From Loripinus fragilis (taxonomy: Eukaryota > Mollusca > Bivalvia > Lucinida > Lucinidae), in assembly GCA_964019695.1 (NCBI GenBank), contig OZ026515.1, forward strand, positions 139,311,549 to 139,375,548: DNA of 64,000 nucleotides. Direction: 5' to 3'. Both the position numbers and the translations under genes were made by a program. The notes under the pieces are model-generated. The model had not been told where the DNA came from. It did not search any database and worked only from the letters and a program-made list of their open reading frames with translations. Shown one piece after another: positions 43,791-54,899 of this stretch (position 1 is the first letter of the stretch; each line of letters opens with the position of its first letter).

Positions 43791-43982
43791 CATGCGCGGA
43801 TCCAGATAATTCCGCCAGCGTGTGTGGGAGGGGGCGGAACTCTCTCGAGAATCAACGGGTCCATTTTGCTCCTCGAGTGGATCCGTACCAGTATTTCTAT
43901 GTTAACATAATATAATAGCCACTTGTGATTTTACAGGGGGTGGGAGTCTGGACCCCTTGTCCACACCCTGGATCCGCCCATG
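43791..43982. mobile_element. M3 MITE copy (192 bp)
   Basis: TIRs CATGCGCGGATCCA and TGGATCCGCCCATG. It is in the opposite orientation to 15428-15733, with the C-run segment reading CAGGGGGTGGGAGTCTGGAC on plus. Confidence 0.8.
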
Positions 43983-44884
43983 TTCAATTCCTGGTCAAAA
44001 CACCAGTCTGGCTGAAAATAAGTGTTTCTCTCATTTCATTTATACTTATATGCACTAATACTATAACAAGAACAAATTTGCATAAAAACGCGTGAATCGA
44101 AATAAGCATATCATGTCAAGGTAAACACGACAGTTTTAACAACAAAACTAGTAGAAAAAAACAATCAGCGCGCCGTAAGTCAGTCATAACAACCCCCTGC
44201 CGCGAAAAGAGAAAAAAATCACAGACTGGCGCTATCTAAACAGTATCATCAGCAAATGCCGAAGTGCATGTGCAGAAGGAAGCTGATAAAAAATCTCTGA
44301 ACAGCAAAGCTGACTGAGCAATGCGTTCTGCATGGACATGTAGTTATAGGTGCTATATTTTCAGAATTACAATACCTCCTTAAAGTTAATGAAGACTGAA
44401 GTTAAGTTTTCATATTTCAACGTGTTAAATTAAATGCTTTATAAATTGCTAGTACATGTATCGATGCAGTTCTTGAGGTCAAAGATATCATTGTTTTGAG
44501 CACCCAAATCATATGTTAAAATTGATGGGTAAGAAAATATTTACAATTTTACGCTGAAAAATTTTGCTTATCTAAACCTGTTTTTTAAAGAAAGTGAACA
44601 ACATGAGGTCTATGAAAACAAAATAAATAGTTCTTGCTCAAACGTCTATCATAAGCGATCAAGCGGGGTTCTAAAGGTTATGGTGTATTTGTAGACACTG
44701 ATCATTTAGGTTTTAAGTGGGTAGTCTAATTTATAATCGTTCTGACAGACGACAGAAATCAGCCAGCAACGATCTATGCACGTTTCCTTACTTTCGGCGT
44801 TAATTGATTCGCTGCGTTGATGGACAACTGCTTATCATGACCTGACATTTAGTTCATGTACGTTCAATAATGAAAACCAGCATA
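43983..44884. other. No recognisable feature
   Basis: Unique AT-rich sequence without a supported gene. Confidence 0.45.
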
Positions 44885-45123
44885 TGAGCCGCGGCACGAG
44901 ATTTCCAACAATTTGACATTTTGACAAGTGTAGACTCGGACAAGCCTCTGCAGCCTCCTTATAAGGTTAGAAACTCCAAATGGTGTTCAGTCAGTAGCTT
45001 AACAATCAAAGAATACTCAAGCAACTAGCAAAGGCTCTGATCAGACTGCGCATATGCGCAGGCTGATCTGAGGCTTTGCTGGTTGCACATACCACATTGT
45101 TGGAAATCTCATGCACTGGCTCA
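44885..45123. mobile_element. M1 MITE copy (239 bp)
   Basis: TGAGCCGCGGCACGAGATTT to AAATCTCATGCACTGGCTCA, same orientation as 17265 and 33914. Confidence 0.88.
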
Positions 45124-45904
45124 TATGAAACTGGTACGCACCGCACAGGCGAGCAGTGAGGCCTCAGGCGAGCCTGTCCATGCTGCAGCCTCTTCAGGTC
45201 TTCGCCGCTTGCATACAATGTAGTATAGACGTATAAGAACGTTATGACAAAAAAACTAGTCCTCTAGTCCCGCTAGATAGCTAGGAAGAAATGTTAAAGA
45301 AATTAATTTACACATGAGCGATAAGGACCGTTATCATATGTAATGACCCTTATTTTGTTGATGAATGACGCGGCCCCGCCACCACGCGAAGCATGTAGAC
45401 AGCATGAAACATGTCATGATGCATGATGACATGCTTAAAAATAAGCCACAGCGGCGACTGATGCAGTGCTCAATGCTCTTTGGGTCAGAAAAAATATTCC
45501 TATCGCACGAAATCGGCCGTGTGAACGTCACACTCTTTCTAGGCTCACACCAAGCGATGGCCACAGTATCATATAGTCTGGAGGAATAGAGATCGAATCT
45601 ATATAACAGAAGAGCTTGTCAAAAAGTTCAATATCACTAGTGCTCTGAATGCACCAGGAATGGGAGTCTTGACAACGTAAAAAAGAAACACATTTTCCTC
45701 AACAAACTTACTTACTCAAGTTACTGTTGTTGATAAGATAGTTCTTGTAAATCCGTTTTGAAGAAATAACCATTTGTTCATTGTTTAATGTACTGTTTAT
45801 TCGCTGTTTCGAGTTGGTTTGAACAACGCGCGTCATTGCCTTTAAACATCAACCTCAGTGACGTCACCAACGAATGTTATACAGTACAACACTAAATGTA
45901 AACT
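45124..45904. other. No recognisable feature; one CRE palindrome
   Basis: Opposed open frames at 45334-45589 (+/-) have no known similarity. TGACGTCA lies at 45859-45866. Confidence 0.4.
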
Positions 45905-46360
45905 TTTGCTCCGGTATTCAGTTTAATTTACTGTTGAGTCCTTATCCTTGCTTTATCTCCTTGTTATATCTTGATTTATATGTTTTAGGAGATGATGCAT
46001 TGATAAGTTAGGGTCTTTCATGCAAACCAAATATCTATGTGTCTTGATCCACATTTGAATTAAGGGTGAGGTTGGCGCCGTTAAACCGGTTTAAGCCCTC
46101 CAGTTAAATATTTTACTGACCGTTCCAAGGCGGTACTTCTTTTGTGGATTTTTTATGTTTTTGTTCTGTATTATGTTTGCTATGTCTTTGTGCGCGTCTG
46201 GTTTTATGTGCTTTGTGGTCACCTGCTGGGAAAGGGCTGACCTCTTGGCTCTCGTTTGTGGTGTCTACTGTGAGTTGGTCACTTTCCCATTGGTATCCTG
46301 GGTCAGGTGTGGTACTTGATTGAATCGATTCCTGATCTTTGCACCCTTACTTACTTTGGT
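45905..46360 (+). mobile_element. Tail A copy, 3' two-thirds
   Basis: GCTCCGGTATTCAGTTTAAT, GAGTCCTTATCCTTGCTTTA, CATGCAAACCAAATATCTAT, TTACTGACCGTTCCAAGGCG and the intact 3' end ATCTTTGCACCCTTACTTAC. Confidence 0.85.
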
Positions 46361-46394
46361 ATATGAGAATAATAATCGATCATTACTGTTGAGT

Positions 46395-46945
46395 GGTTTC
46401 AGAAAAATCCCAACCCTCGGGTCCACCATTCAGAGGGAAACTCGGCAAGCCTCGCTTCCCACTACAACGGTGGGCCCTCGGGTTGAGATTTTCCTGTCCC
46501 CTCTGAACACCAATGATGGATTATATCTATCTCACCCGTGGGAAAGATAAAAAAACGAACTAACGCATGATCTTCCATGACAATAGCGCACGTCGTTATA
46601 CAAGGGATGTTATCGGCACTTTTAGTGACGTCATTACGTTATATGTCACATCCCAGCGTATTCAGGAATTTCTGGGAGTCTTTTTAAAATATATAAATGC
46701 CATATTTAATGGTGTGTAAGAAAAAACAACATTATTTGTGTGAGGCTGGGATAGACAAATCTGTCCCTCGTGATCACCGTTTGTCATCACTCGGCAAGCC
46801 TCGTGATGCCAATCGGTGGTCCTCGGGACGGATTTTCTATCCCACCCTCACACTCATCATGATGGATTCTTATAATTGCGTCGAAGCTCAATCATATAGC
46901 TTGTCAAGTACTTTAAATTTTGCTATGTGCCTGCTTGGAAAATGC
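46395..46945. repeat. M4 repeat with two internal foldbacks
   Basis: First hairpin: AATCCCAACCCTCGGGTCCA / GGCCCTCGGGTTGAGATTTT (46405-46495). Second: GAGGCTGGGATAGACAAATC / GATTTTCTATCCCACCCTCA (46743-46850), with a TCACTCGGCAAGCCTCGTGA centre. The second hairpin and the CRE-containing segment recur inverted at 52385-52790. Confidence 0.7.
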
Positions 46946-47489
46946 ATTTAATCAAAGAAACAAAAAATACACTAAACAACAAGTTCGTCAAAGAGCAGAT
47001 GCCGTAAATCAAATCAGCCAGCCTGTTTAAGCAGTGGCGACGATAGCAGTGCAATGTTTCTAGAAATGCTCTGGTCAGACGTTTAGCCATTAACACGAAA
47101 CACTAAGTGAGCAAGATAGCGATTCTAAATGACAAGGATGTACCTTTTGATGGTATTGATGATTTCGCTGGGCTCGGCTGAGTTCTAGTCTACGTCTGGC
47201 AAGGTGTGGAGTTTTTTTCCGTCTGTTATTGCTTTATTGCTTTCCCGAAACTACCAAGGGAATAAAGATGGTACAATGAAAATTCAACACCATAAAAACT
47301 AAGAAATGATCTAACCATCACTGAACTAAATTAACATTTGGTGGGTACATTTTATCTACAAGTGCTTCCGCTTTATAGAGCTACGTGCAGCAAGGGGCTG
47401 TTTTGGCCCTGCCACTGCCCAATCTCCACCCACACCCCTATGAGGTCAAAAAATAAAAGTTGCTTTTCACCAATTGCTTCTTTTGACTT
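46946..47489. other. No recognisable feature
   Basis: Unique AT-rich sequence. Confidence 0.45.
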
Positions 47490-47600
47490 TACAGACCAAT
47501 GGCTGAACTCTTAGCTCTCTTTGGTGTTGTGTTTTCCTAAGTTATTGTCACTTTCCCATTGGTGTTCTGGGTCAGGTATGGCCCATGCAGGACTAAACAC
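47490..47600 (+). mobile_element. Diverged tail A fragment
   Basis: TGGCTGAACTCTTAGCTCTC and TGTCACTTTCCCATTGGTGT with CTGGGTCAGGTATGG match the 3' third of tail A. The terminal CCTTACTTACT is missing. Confidence 0.65.
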
Positions 47601-47820
47601 AAAATACCCACAAACTAAGTAAAAGTGTTTAGTTAACACTCAAAGAGTTACAGTGTAGGAACGAGAGTCGAGACATCAATGACTTAGGTAAAAAGTACAA
47701 AAGCTGCCTTATGACCATGTTTCTGTACATTAAAGCAGATTTACATTGCAAGGCGATTTATCATCTTCTCTATAGTTTTCAAACATAACAATTAACTAGA
47801 ACACATTCGATGGCGCGCCA

Positions 47821-48720
47821 TCGCAAATCCCCACGCTCTCAAAGAAATCTAACGGTACTTGACCCTTTGACCCTTCCCAAGGCCCCAGGGGGGGGGGGAC
47901 CCAAAAAATTGTGCCGGTGCATGTGCCATTCATGTGAGTAACTCACACACAAAATCTTGTTGAATTTCGGAGAAAAAAAATTTTTTTACCCCCAACCCCC
48001 CACGGTACCCCAAGTCCCACCCCTGGGCTTGACCCAGGCGGCCGAATGAAAATCCCGTCTGATATGTTATATATATTTCATTTGTGAGAAGATACACAAA
48101 GTTTGGTTTTAAAACCTTTGAAATTGACTTTGTAATTCAGATTTAATGATATTTGACCTTTTGGCCCCTCCCCAAGGCCCCAGGGGGTGGGGACCCAAAA
48201 AATGGCGCCGGTGCATGTGCCATTCATGTAAGTAACTCACACACCAAATTTGGTTGAATTTCGAAATAAAAAAAATTTTGACCCCCAAACCCCCCACGGT
48301 ACCCCTAAGTCCGACCCCTGGGGCATGACCCAGGCGACCAAATGAAAATCCCGTCTGATATGTTTTATATCTTTCATGTGTGAGAAGACACACAAAGTTT
48401 GGTTAAAAAATCTTTGAAATTGACTTTGTAATTGAAATTAAATGATATTTAATGATATTTGACCTTTTTGCCCCTCCCCAGGGCCCCAGGGGGCGGGGCC
48501 AAAAAAAAATGTGCCGTTGCACACCCTATTCATGTGAGCAACTCACACACCAAATTTGGTTGGATTTCGTCCAATGGTTTAGCAGGAGATAGCGTGACGG
48601 ACGGACGGACGGACGGACAGACGGACGGACAGACGGACGGACGGACGGACGGACGGACGGACGGACGGACGGAGGCGATTGCAATATCCCCTACGCTTTT
48701 TTAAAAAAGCGTGGGGATAA
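47821..48720. mobile_element. Pearl-like element with ~290-bp tandem core and GGAC tract
   Basis: Left end CAAATCCCCACGCT and right end AGCGTGGGGATAAT are inverted. Between them lie three tandem core units (about 47860, 48150 and 48455; the last is cut short), each with CCAAGGCCCCAGGGGG, a CCATTCATGTGAGTAACTCA-like block and ACAAAGTTTGGTT. Then TTAGCAGGAGATAGCGTGAC leads into the GGAC microsatellite, and the end hairpin is CCCTACGC / GCGTGGGG with a T/A-rich stem. This is the pearl layout, treated as Helentron-related. Confidence 0.7.
48594..48674 (+). repeat. (GGAC)n microsatellite
   Basis: About 20 units with two GGACAGAC interruptions. It is an internal part of the pearl-like element. Confidence 0.95.
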
Positions 48721-49066
48721 TCATCGTTTCTTATAAGCTGTGTGAGAAAGGTAGTGTTACTCCTCAGTAATGTACCTCAAAGGCATGACACATTGTAATT
48801 TCACGTCTATGCGACATAATGGATTTACATATGCAAAGGCCCATATGAAGTTCCCTGTTCAATTCCAAATGAATGAATGAATGACTTTCATTCATCGTTT
48901 TGAATGAATATAACCTACTGCAAATCTTTTTATAAGCATTTACGCGATAAACTCTCTAGGCCGAACGCTAACCCATTTTTGATGAATTGGGTGATTAAAT
49001 TAAACTAGTAAACTGTTGTGCATTGGAGTTATTGCACTTTCCATTAATTTGCATGAACAGGCTAAA
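48721..49066. other. No recognisable feature
   Basis: Contains a short AATGAATGAATGA/TCATTCATCG inverted pair at 48870-48898. Confidence 0.45.
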
Positions 49067-49364
49067 TGAGCCGCGACATGTGATTTCCAACAATGTGGTA
49101 TTTTGACATAAAAAGACTCAGGCGAGCCTGTGTAACCTCCTTGGAAGCTTAGAAACTTCGAAAATAGTGAGTATGATCAGGAAATACCACAATCACAAAC
49201 CGCAGACAACCCCATGGCAAATGCTGTTGATTCAGTAGGCTAAAAGTTATAGAATAACTAAGCGACTAACAAAGGCTCTGAACAGACTGCGCGTCTGCAC
49301 AGGCTGGCCTGAGCATATGCTGGTCGCACATACCACATGGTTGGAAAACTCATGACGCGGCTCA
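49067..49364. mobile_element. M1 MITE copy carrying a 57-bp retro-insertion
   Basis: TGAGCCGCGACATGTGATTT to CATGACGCGGCTCA. It is longer than other copies because 49161-49217 is a tail B 3' end. Confidence 0.85.
49161..49217 (-). mobile_element. Very short tail B 3' end inside M1
   Basis: AGTGAGTATGATCAGGAAAT through CAACCCCATGG is the last ~57 nt of tail B on the minus strand. It interrupts the M1 block between AAACTTCGAAA and AAATGCTGTTGATTC. Confidence 0.78.
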
Positions 49365-49527
49365 AATGATACCGATTCTGCTGCTTTAAAAATGTAGTTT
49401 CTCTAGCTTTCTGAAGTATTCCTTTTTCCAGATTATTTTGAATATGCCGCGTGGTATTTGTTAAACTTCTCCCCATACACCGATATTCTTTGTAAATATT
49501 ATGAACCTTCAGGAATTTGGGATTCTG

Positions 49528-49638
49528 GTAGATACCGGTATTAGCCGGTATGGGTTAGTGCCTGATGCTTATCTGTAAATGGACCCGCCGTGCCTGAACT
49601 TGAGTTTTTTTTTAGCTCTGACTGTATGTGAGTTATGA
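49528..49638 (+). mobile_element. Tail B fragment, left of a nested tail A
   Basis: GGTTAGTGCCTGATGCTTAT, GACCCGCCGTGCCTGAACTT and TTAGCTCTGACTGTATGTGA are tail B. It breaks at GTTATGAG and resumes at 50015 with CTCTGTTTCATCATAGTGTG. Confidence 0.75.
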
Positions 49639-50014
49639 GATGATGCATTGATAAGTTAGGTTCTTTCATGCAAACCAAACATCTATGTGTCTTGATCCAC
49701 ATCTGAACTAAGGATGAGGCTGGTGCACCGTTAAATCGGTTTAGCCCTCCAGTAAAATATTTTACTGACCGTTCGAAGGCGGTTTTTCTTTTGTGGATCA
49801 TTTATGCTATTTCTGTCTTGTTTTGTTATACTTTCATGCACGTCTGTTTATTGGTGCCTTGTGGTCACCAGCTGGGAAAGGTCTGACCTCTTGGCTCTCA
49901 TTTGTGATTTGTAATTATGACGTTGTCACTTTCCCATTGGTATCCTGGGTCAGGTGTGGTGCTTGATTGTATCGATTCCTGATCTTTGCCCTCTTTCTTA
50001 CTTTTCTCTGTTTC
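49639..50014 (+). mobile_element. Tail A inserted into tail B
   Basis: From GATGATGCATTGATAAGTTA to ATCTTTGCCCTCTTTCTTAC, a 5'-truncated tail A of about 375 bp in the same orientation as its host. Confidence 0.8.
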
Positions 50015-50080
50015 ATCATAGTGTGTCAATTTGATTAGAGTGTTTCTCCATGATGATGCATTGCATTAAAACCTAGTCTG
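50015..50080 (+). mobile_element. Tail B fragment, right of a nested tail A
   Basis: CTCTGTTTCATCATAGTGTG, TTGATTAGAGTGTTTCTCCA and TGATGATGCATTGCATTA follow the tail B order after the insertion. Confidence 0.72.
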
Positions 50081-50152
50081 CTGTTTTAAGGTTCTCTCAT
50101 TTTCTGAAGGAATCGTTTTTTCCTGATTATTTATCAAGAAATTTAGCATAAC

Positions 50153-50290
50153 ATCGGATAGGCGACAATAGCAATCGACCTGTTTTATATCGAAATCATG
50201 TTTACGATCGCCACATAAACGATATTGATTACTTTAACAACGTTGTCGATTGCCAAAACAGCTTTATCGATTAGTAAAACGACGCTCATC
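50153..50290. mobile_element. M8-like MITE fragment
   Basis: CATCGGATAGGCGACAATAG with several ATCGA-type subrepeats (AATCGACC, ATCGAAATC, GATCGCC, CGATTGCC) resembles 14670-14862. The right TIR is not found. Confidence 0.5.
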
Positions 50291-50299
50291 AAACCCAAA

Positions 50300-50998
50300 T
50301 TAAGCATTTTATATGGTCAAATGTGTTCTTACCTACTAGTAGGTTGTGTCACAGCTAATTTAAAGACACCGATTTTCGTCACAGCCTGGAAATGCCAAAT
50401 TCACAGTCCACAATCCAAGGACAAAATGAAAATAGTAAGAAGAGTCTCTCCCTAGGCGAGGATATTGCCGATTTATTTATACTAACCCAAAATGAAATAT
50501 TTACATTTAAATCTAAAGTATATATTTTTTGATGTTGCAAAATAAAAATTTGTCATTTTCCATAACCATTGAGAATATGCAACCTGTTTGTTTTAACATC
50601 AAAAAAGTATGCATTAAAAGTGAATACGCCATGGGGACATTTATTTCTTATTTCGCTTTGTTGCTGAAGTTAAACTGACAACCTTCGTGGCGACATAATA
50701 AGCTTATTATTTCTTATGAAAGTGTTATACATTTCAATTAAGCCAATGTAAACTTCAACTAAAGCGAATTGTGACACTTATAGGCTATAAATGCCACCTG
50801 CTATACAGACTGCGGCAATCATCAGTTTTGTTTTAAAGTCTTGAAAGAAATACGCGTCAGTACCTGTTATTAAAGAAATGAGCAAAACAAAAAAGTAATT
50901 TATTAATCACAAACAACTTAGACAATTGCGGTTACGTAATTGGTGTGAGTCAGACCCGCTCTAAATCGAAAGGAAAATTCACATAGTGCATGTATTCA
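50300..50998. other. No recognisable feature
   Basis: Unique AT-rich sequence. Confidence 0.45.
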
Positions 50999-51427
50999 TC
51001 ACACTGGTAAATATATACATGTACGTCGATTTGCTGGTATTTACGCGTATTGCCAGTACTTCATATACCGGAAGTGGTAGATATTGGTGTTATAACTATA
51101 AAGAAAAACATGCCATATGCCTAAAGGACTATATAATTAGATCTTTTTAAGTATTTAGTATGTGCATGGCGATTTATGTAAGCATTTAGGAATAGATTCG
51201 AGTACCGATCATCCAGATCGGTACTCGAATCTATTCCTAAAAGCTTACATAAATCGCCATGTGCATGCCTAATACTTAAAATGGTCTAATTCTATAGTGC
51301 TTTAGGCATATGGCCTGTTTTTCTATATATGATTTAACACCAATATCTACCACTTCCGGTCTATGAAGTACCGGCAATACGCGTAAATACCAGCAAATAG
51401 ATATATACATTTACCAGTGTGTTCATA
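50999..51427. repeat. Near-perfect long palindrome (arms ~212 bp, 5-nt loop)
   Basis: AGTACCGATC at 51201-51210 and GATCGGTACT at 51216-51225 flank the loop ATCCA. Pairing continues outward through TAGGAATAGATTCG, CATGGCGATTTATGTAAGC, ACACCAATATCTACCACTTCC and ACACTGGTAAAT, with a few mismatches and small indels. No element end or target duplication is obvious. Confidence 0.92.
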
Positions 51428-51909
51428 GCTCCGTATACGTTCAAGTTTTTAATGTATAGAGTGGGGGCATGAATAGTCTTTATGTATAGCGTTATGTCTC
51501 AACTGTGGTATATAACTCTAAAAATAGACTCAAAGTGTAAACTAAGTTTTGGGTCAACGTTCTGCTCACTTACAATGGCAAACGTTAGAACCCCATCTGA
51601 GACCGAACTCTTTTGCATATAAATTATTTAGCAATTCCGTTCAATGAGATTTTGCTTGGAAATCCACACGGATGAGGCGTATTGATAGCCAATATTTGTT
51701 GAAGCCCAGTGCTGTTTCAGAGAGCTGCTGTTCTTTATTTTAACTCAACCTCCTTCAGATTACAAGTATGGATCATTTAAAATGTGTCAGTCTAGGTAAC
51801 ATATAAGATATGTGGTGGGATATTGTTTAATATTTTAAAAGCTCCCTATCAAGACTGAATGTTGCATTATAATATAGTCATATAGAACCTTGATATGTCA
51901 ATCAGAACA
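51428..51909. other. No recognisable feature
   Basis: Unique AT-rich sequence. Confidence 0.45.
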
Positions 51910-52287
51910 TCGCGGCCAAATTCGATAATCAAGCCTCGGATGTATGTAAGGCGTAGTATTATGTATGACAAAGCTGCATTTTGTTAGCGGGAACTGGCGT
52001 AAGGAACATTAGTTCTGTAGCATGTGGATTCAGCTCTATTAAAATTCATTTTTCTGTCAACAGACTAAATGAAGTTTATGTATTTTCAATAAAATAACGC
52101 TATATAATATAGTGATATTTTATTGGAAAAAATAACTTTGTGGAATATTGTAACCGTTTGTTTTTTTGTTATTGTTTTGGCAGGGTTTCTGTGACGTCAG
52201 CGTCACGTTATGTAACGTCAGCGTCACATTATAAAATTAGAACCTTGATGTACATCCGAGGTCAGATTCCACGGAATTGACCGAGGT
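51910..52287. mobile_element. M5 MITE copy
   Basis: Left AATCAAGCCTCGGATGTATG pairs with right CTTGATGTACATCCGAGGTC. The interior has ATGAAGTTTATGTATTTTCA and GGTTTCTGTGACGTCAGCGT. A full CRE palindrome TGACGTCA lies at 52192-52199, with a second AACGTCAGCGTCAC repeat next to it. Confidence 0.75.
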
Positions 52288-52384
52288 AGTTCTGATTGCT
52301 TAATATATATGGAGACAACTTATTTGAGCAATTGTGAGTCTCGCAAGTTATATGAAATTATTAGAAAGAGAATATAAGAATATA

Positions 52385-52790
52385 TCATGAATGTGAGGGT
52401 GGGATAGAAAAACCTGTCCTGAGGATCACCTCTTGGCATCACGAGGCTTGCTGAGCGATGACAAACGGTGATCACGAGGGACGGATTTTTCGATCCCATC
52501 CTCACATGAATAATGGATTCTTTTTCTTGTTCACCATTAAATACCACATTTAATGTTTTAAAAAGGTTCCCAGAGGTTCCTGAATATGCTGAGATGCGAC
52601 ATGACATGATGACGTCATTTAACATAACACAACGTCACTTGACGACCATGTGCGTGAGTTCCAATGCAACCAACGTACAGCCTTCACGTGACAGCCTGGG
52701 TAAGATTTAAGGGGTAAGATAAGATTTTTTTATCCCAGGGTAAAATCTCAGATATTCTTATCTAGTGTACAAGAAACAGCTTTCGGCGAC
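52385..52790. repeat. M4 repeat copy, inverted relative to 46395-46945
   Basis: Foldback GAGGGTGGGATAGAAAAACC / GGATTTTTCGATCCCATCCT (52393-52502), then the ACCATTAAATACCACATTTA block and TGACGTCA at 52610-52617. It ends with a second ATCCCAGGGTAAAATCTCAG foldback arm. Confidence 0.68.
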
Positions 52791-52802
52791 CAGTGGCAAA
52801 AG

Positions 52803-53250
52803 TAAGTAAGTGTGTACGATCAGGAAATCACACACTGCAGACCAATCCATGGCAGCGTGAGGAAGAGACATAGAACATTTAAAGTAACAAAACATCCGGA
52901 ACATAATAACAGCAAAGCAACCAGATCTCTCTTCCTCTTTAAGTTGATTGCAAAACTAGAGAGGATACAAAGTAATGCATACCAAAAACAAAGACAAACA
53001 CAGAACCCCAACAAACAATGGGAACTACATAAAACAATATATCAACAACAACAGAACCACCACCTTAGAACGGACAGCAGCCTAAGCTACCTTGGGGCTT
53101 AAATGCATTTTACCGGTGCCAAATTTTTACCATAGATTCCGTTGTTGTTGAAACACAAAATTGTTTAGCTCGCATGGAGGCTTCGTAACTAATACAATGT
53201 ATCATCGCAGATAGAAAGTCGAATCAAATTAACACACTATGATAAAACAA
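52803..53250 (-). mobile_element. Tail B, antisense
   Basis: From the 3' end side (GTGTACGATCAGGAAATCAC) through CTTTAAGTTGATTGCAAAAC and CCACCACCTTAGAACGGACA to GAGGCTTCGTAACTAATACA. Confidence 0.82.
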
Positions 53251-53334
53251 AAAAAAACTTATTACTCACAGATAGTTAGATCTAAAGAAACCTCAAGTTG
53301 AGTCTGATTTCGCCCTAAACTATAGAGTGCAGCT

Positions 53335-53925
53335 TTGCGACAGTCTGCGTGTCTGGCTGTAACCCAATCACGGTTTACAGCTATGGTTTACTCCTTATTT
53401 TTTTGCATGACGGTGAATCAGGCTTCAGACTCAATAACGGCTCTGATATAAAGCGTTAATCGGTCGGTTGATGCCTGATTCTAGTCTTTTTTTGCTGGGC
53501 CCACCTTGGTTCAATTTGAGGTTTTGTTTAGCTCTGACTATCGTGAGCCATTTTTTGTTTCGTCATAGTGTGTTAATTTGATTAGAATTAATCAATCCAG
53601 GGTGATGATTTGGAACATGTAAAATGCATTTAATCCAAGGCTGTTGTCAGTTCTAAGGCGGCGGTTCTGTTGTTGTAAATTCTTTGCTAATTGTTGCTCC
53701 CATTGTGGGGCTCTGAGCTTTATCCATTTATTTGTGTTTTGCTATGTGTCCTTTCTTGTTTTGCAATCATCTTTATAGGGAAGAGGAGCTAATTTAGTTG
53801 CTTTACTTTTTGTCTTCTTGGTATCTTGTGACTGTTATTGTTCTGTGACTTTTCCTCATGGTGCCATGCGTTGGTCTGCAATGTGTGATTGTGTTTTTTT
53901 TCTGAAACTCACTTATATTTTGTTG
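53335..53925 (+). mobile_element. Tail B, sense, head-to-head with the previous copy
   Basis: It begins with the RT-proximal block GACAGTCTGCGTGTCTGGCT and runs through TTTTGTTTAGCTCTGACTAT, ATCCAGGGTGATGATTTGG and CTCCCATTGTGGGGCTCTGA to TTTTTTTCTGAAACTCACTT. A part between the CATAGTGTGTTAATTTG and ATCCAGGG blocks is shortened. Confidence 0.8.
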
Positions 53926-54191
53926 TTTTACAATGAACAGAAGCTTCTATGTTTGTTTGAAAATATTCAACTAGTCAATCCTTCACCATAAATGTTGTTA
54001 TTATAATTTACTTAGTTCTCATTTAGACCCCAAGCCCTTTTAACGCGTGAACCCACAGCCGATGAATGATTCCATAGGTGTCGTGTATGTCTTTAAAATA
54101 GTGTTACACTAAGGCCAAATAAAACCTGCGTTTAGGTTAACCCGACCCTACCTACATTTACTGGTGAAACCTAGATTTTATTTTCAAGTTT

Positions 54192-54268
54192 TCTGGAAAA
54201 ATATAATTTTATGCATTTTGAAATGCGAAATGTCTTTCAAAATGCATAAAACTATATTTGTTTCCAGA
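54192..54268. repeat. Short palindrome (arms ~33 bp)
   Basis: TCTGGAAAAATATAATTTTA with TGCATTTTGAAA pairs with TTTCAAAATGCA and TAAAACTATATTTGTTTCCAGA-like sequence, leaving a ~10-nt loop. Confidence 0.8.
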
Positions 54269-54539
54269 AAAAAAATAATTATAAAAAATGCCTTTGCCTA
54301 CACTACCTAAACTTTTCGGACCTGTTACCCGAAACATGATTATTATTTTTTATTTTCTGAAGATATATAGTATAACTTGGACCTCAGAGTGCCATATCAT
54401 ACGTGAGTTGTTTCTTAAACTTTTATTACACTTCAAATTATCTTTTTTAATTGATCTTGAAAAGAAGACGGTCCTCTGGAATTTATAAACCACATCACCA
54501 TAACCGTTTGTTTGTTATATTAACAATACATTATTCCAA

Positions 54540-54830
54540 AATGCAGTAAATGCAACATTCACAGACTAACCCACGGCACCACAAGGAAGGGACACAGACT
54601 ACTAACAGCCGCATCAAAGTAATAACACAATTGAAATCACTTTCTTCCTCAGTGGGATGATTCCAAAATGACACTAAGTACTGCACCACAAATCATGGAC
54701 CCACAAGCAATGTAAGCAATTGCAAAAAATAACAACACTACCTTAGAACGGATATCAGCTAACGCCACCGGTAGCGTAACTTAATCATAGTGGCCAAATC
54801 TTCGCCAAACGATTTTGGTACCAGTTGTAT
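54540..54830 (-). mobile_element. Tail B, antisense, diverged
   Basis: ACAGACTAACCCACGGCACC, TTTCTTCCTCAGTGGGATGA, CTACCTTAGAACGGATATCA and GCCAAATCTTCGCC keep the tail B order on the minus strand. Confidence 0.72.
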
Positions 54831-54899
54831 CGGCGAGCAACCATGGCTTGAACTATTGAACAAGCATGTACATCCTCACTGTCTTGCTTGTCATAACGG

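Noticed and set aside
44525..44560. Match to 105-145 (GGGTAAGAAA-TATTTACAATTTTA).
   Set aside because: A short AT-rich match without further tail B sequence.
48109..48393. 94-codon minus-strand frame.
   Set aside because: It lies wholly in the GC-rich core units of the pearl-like element.
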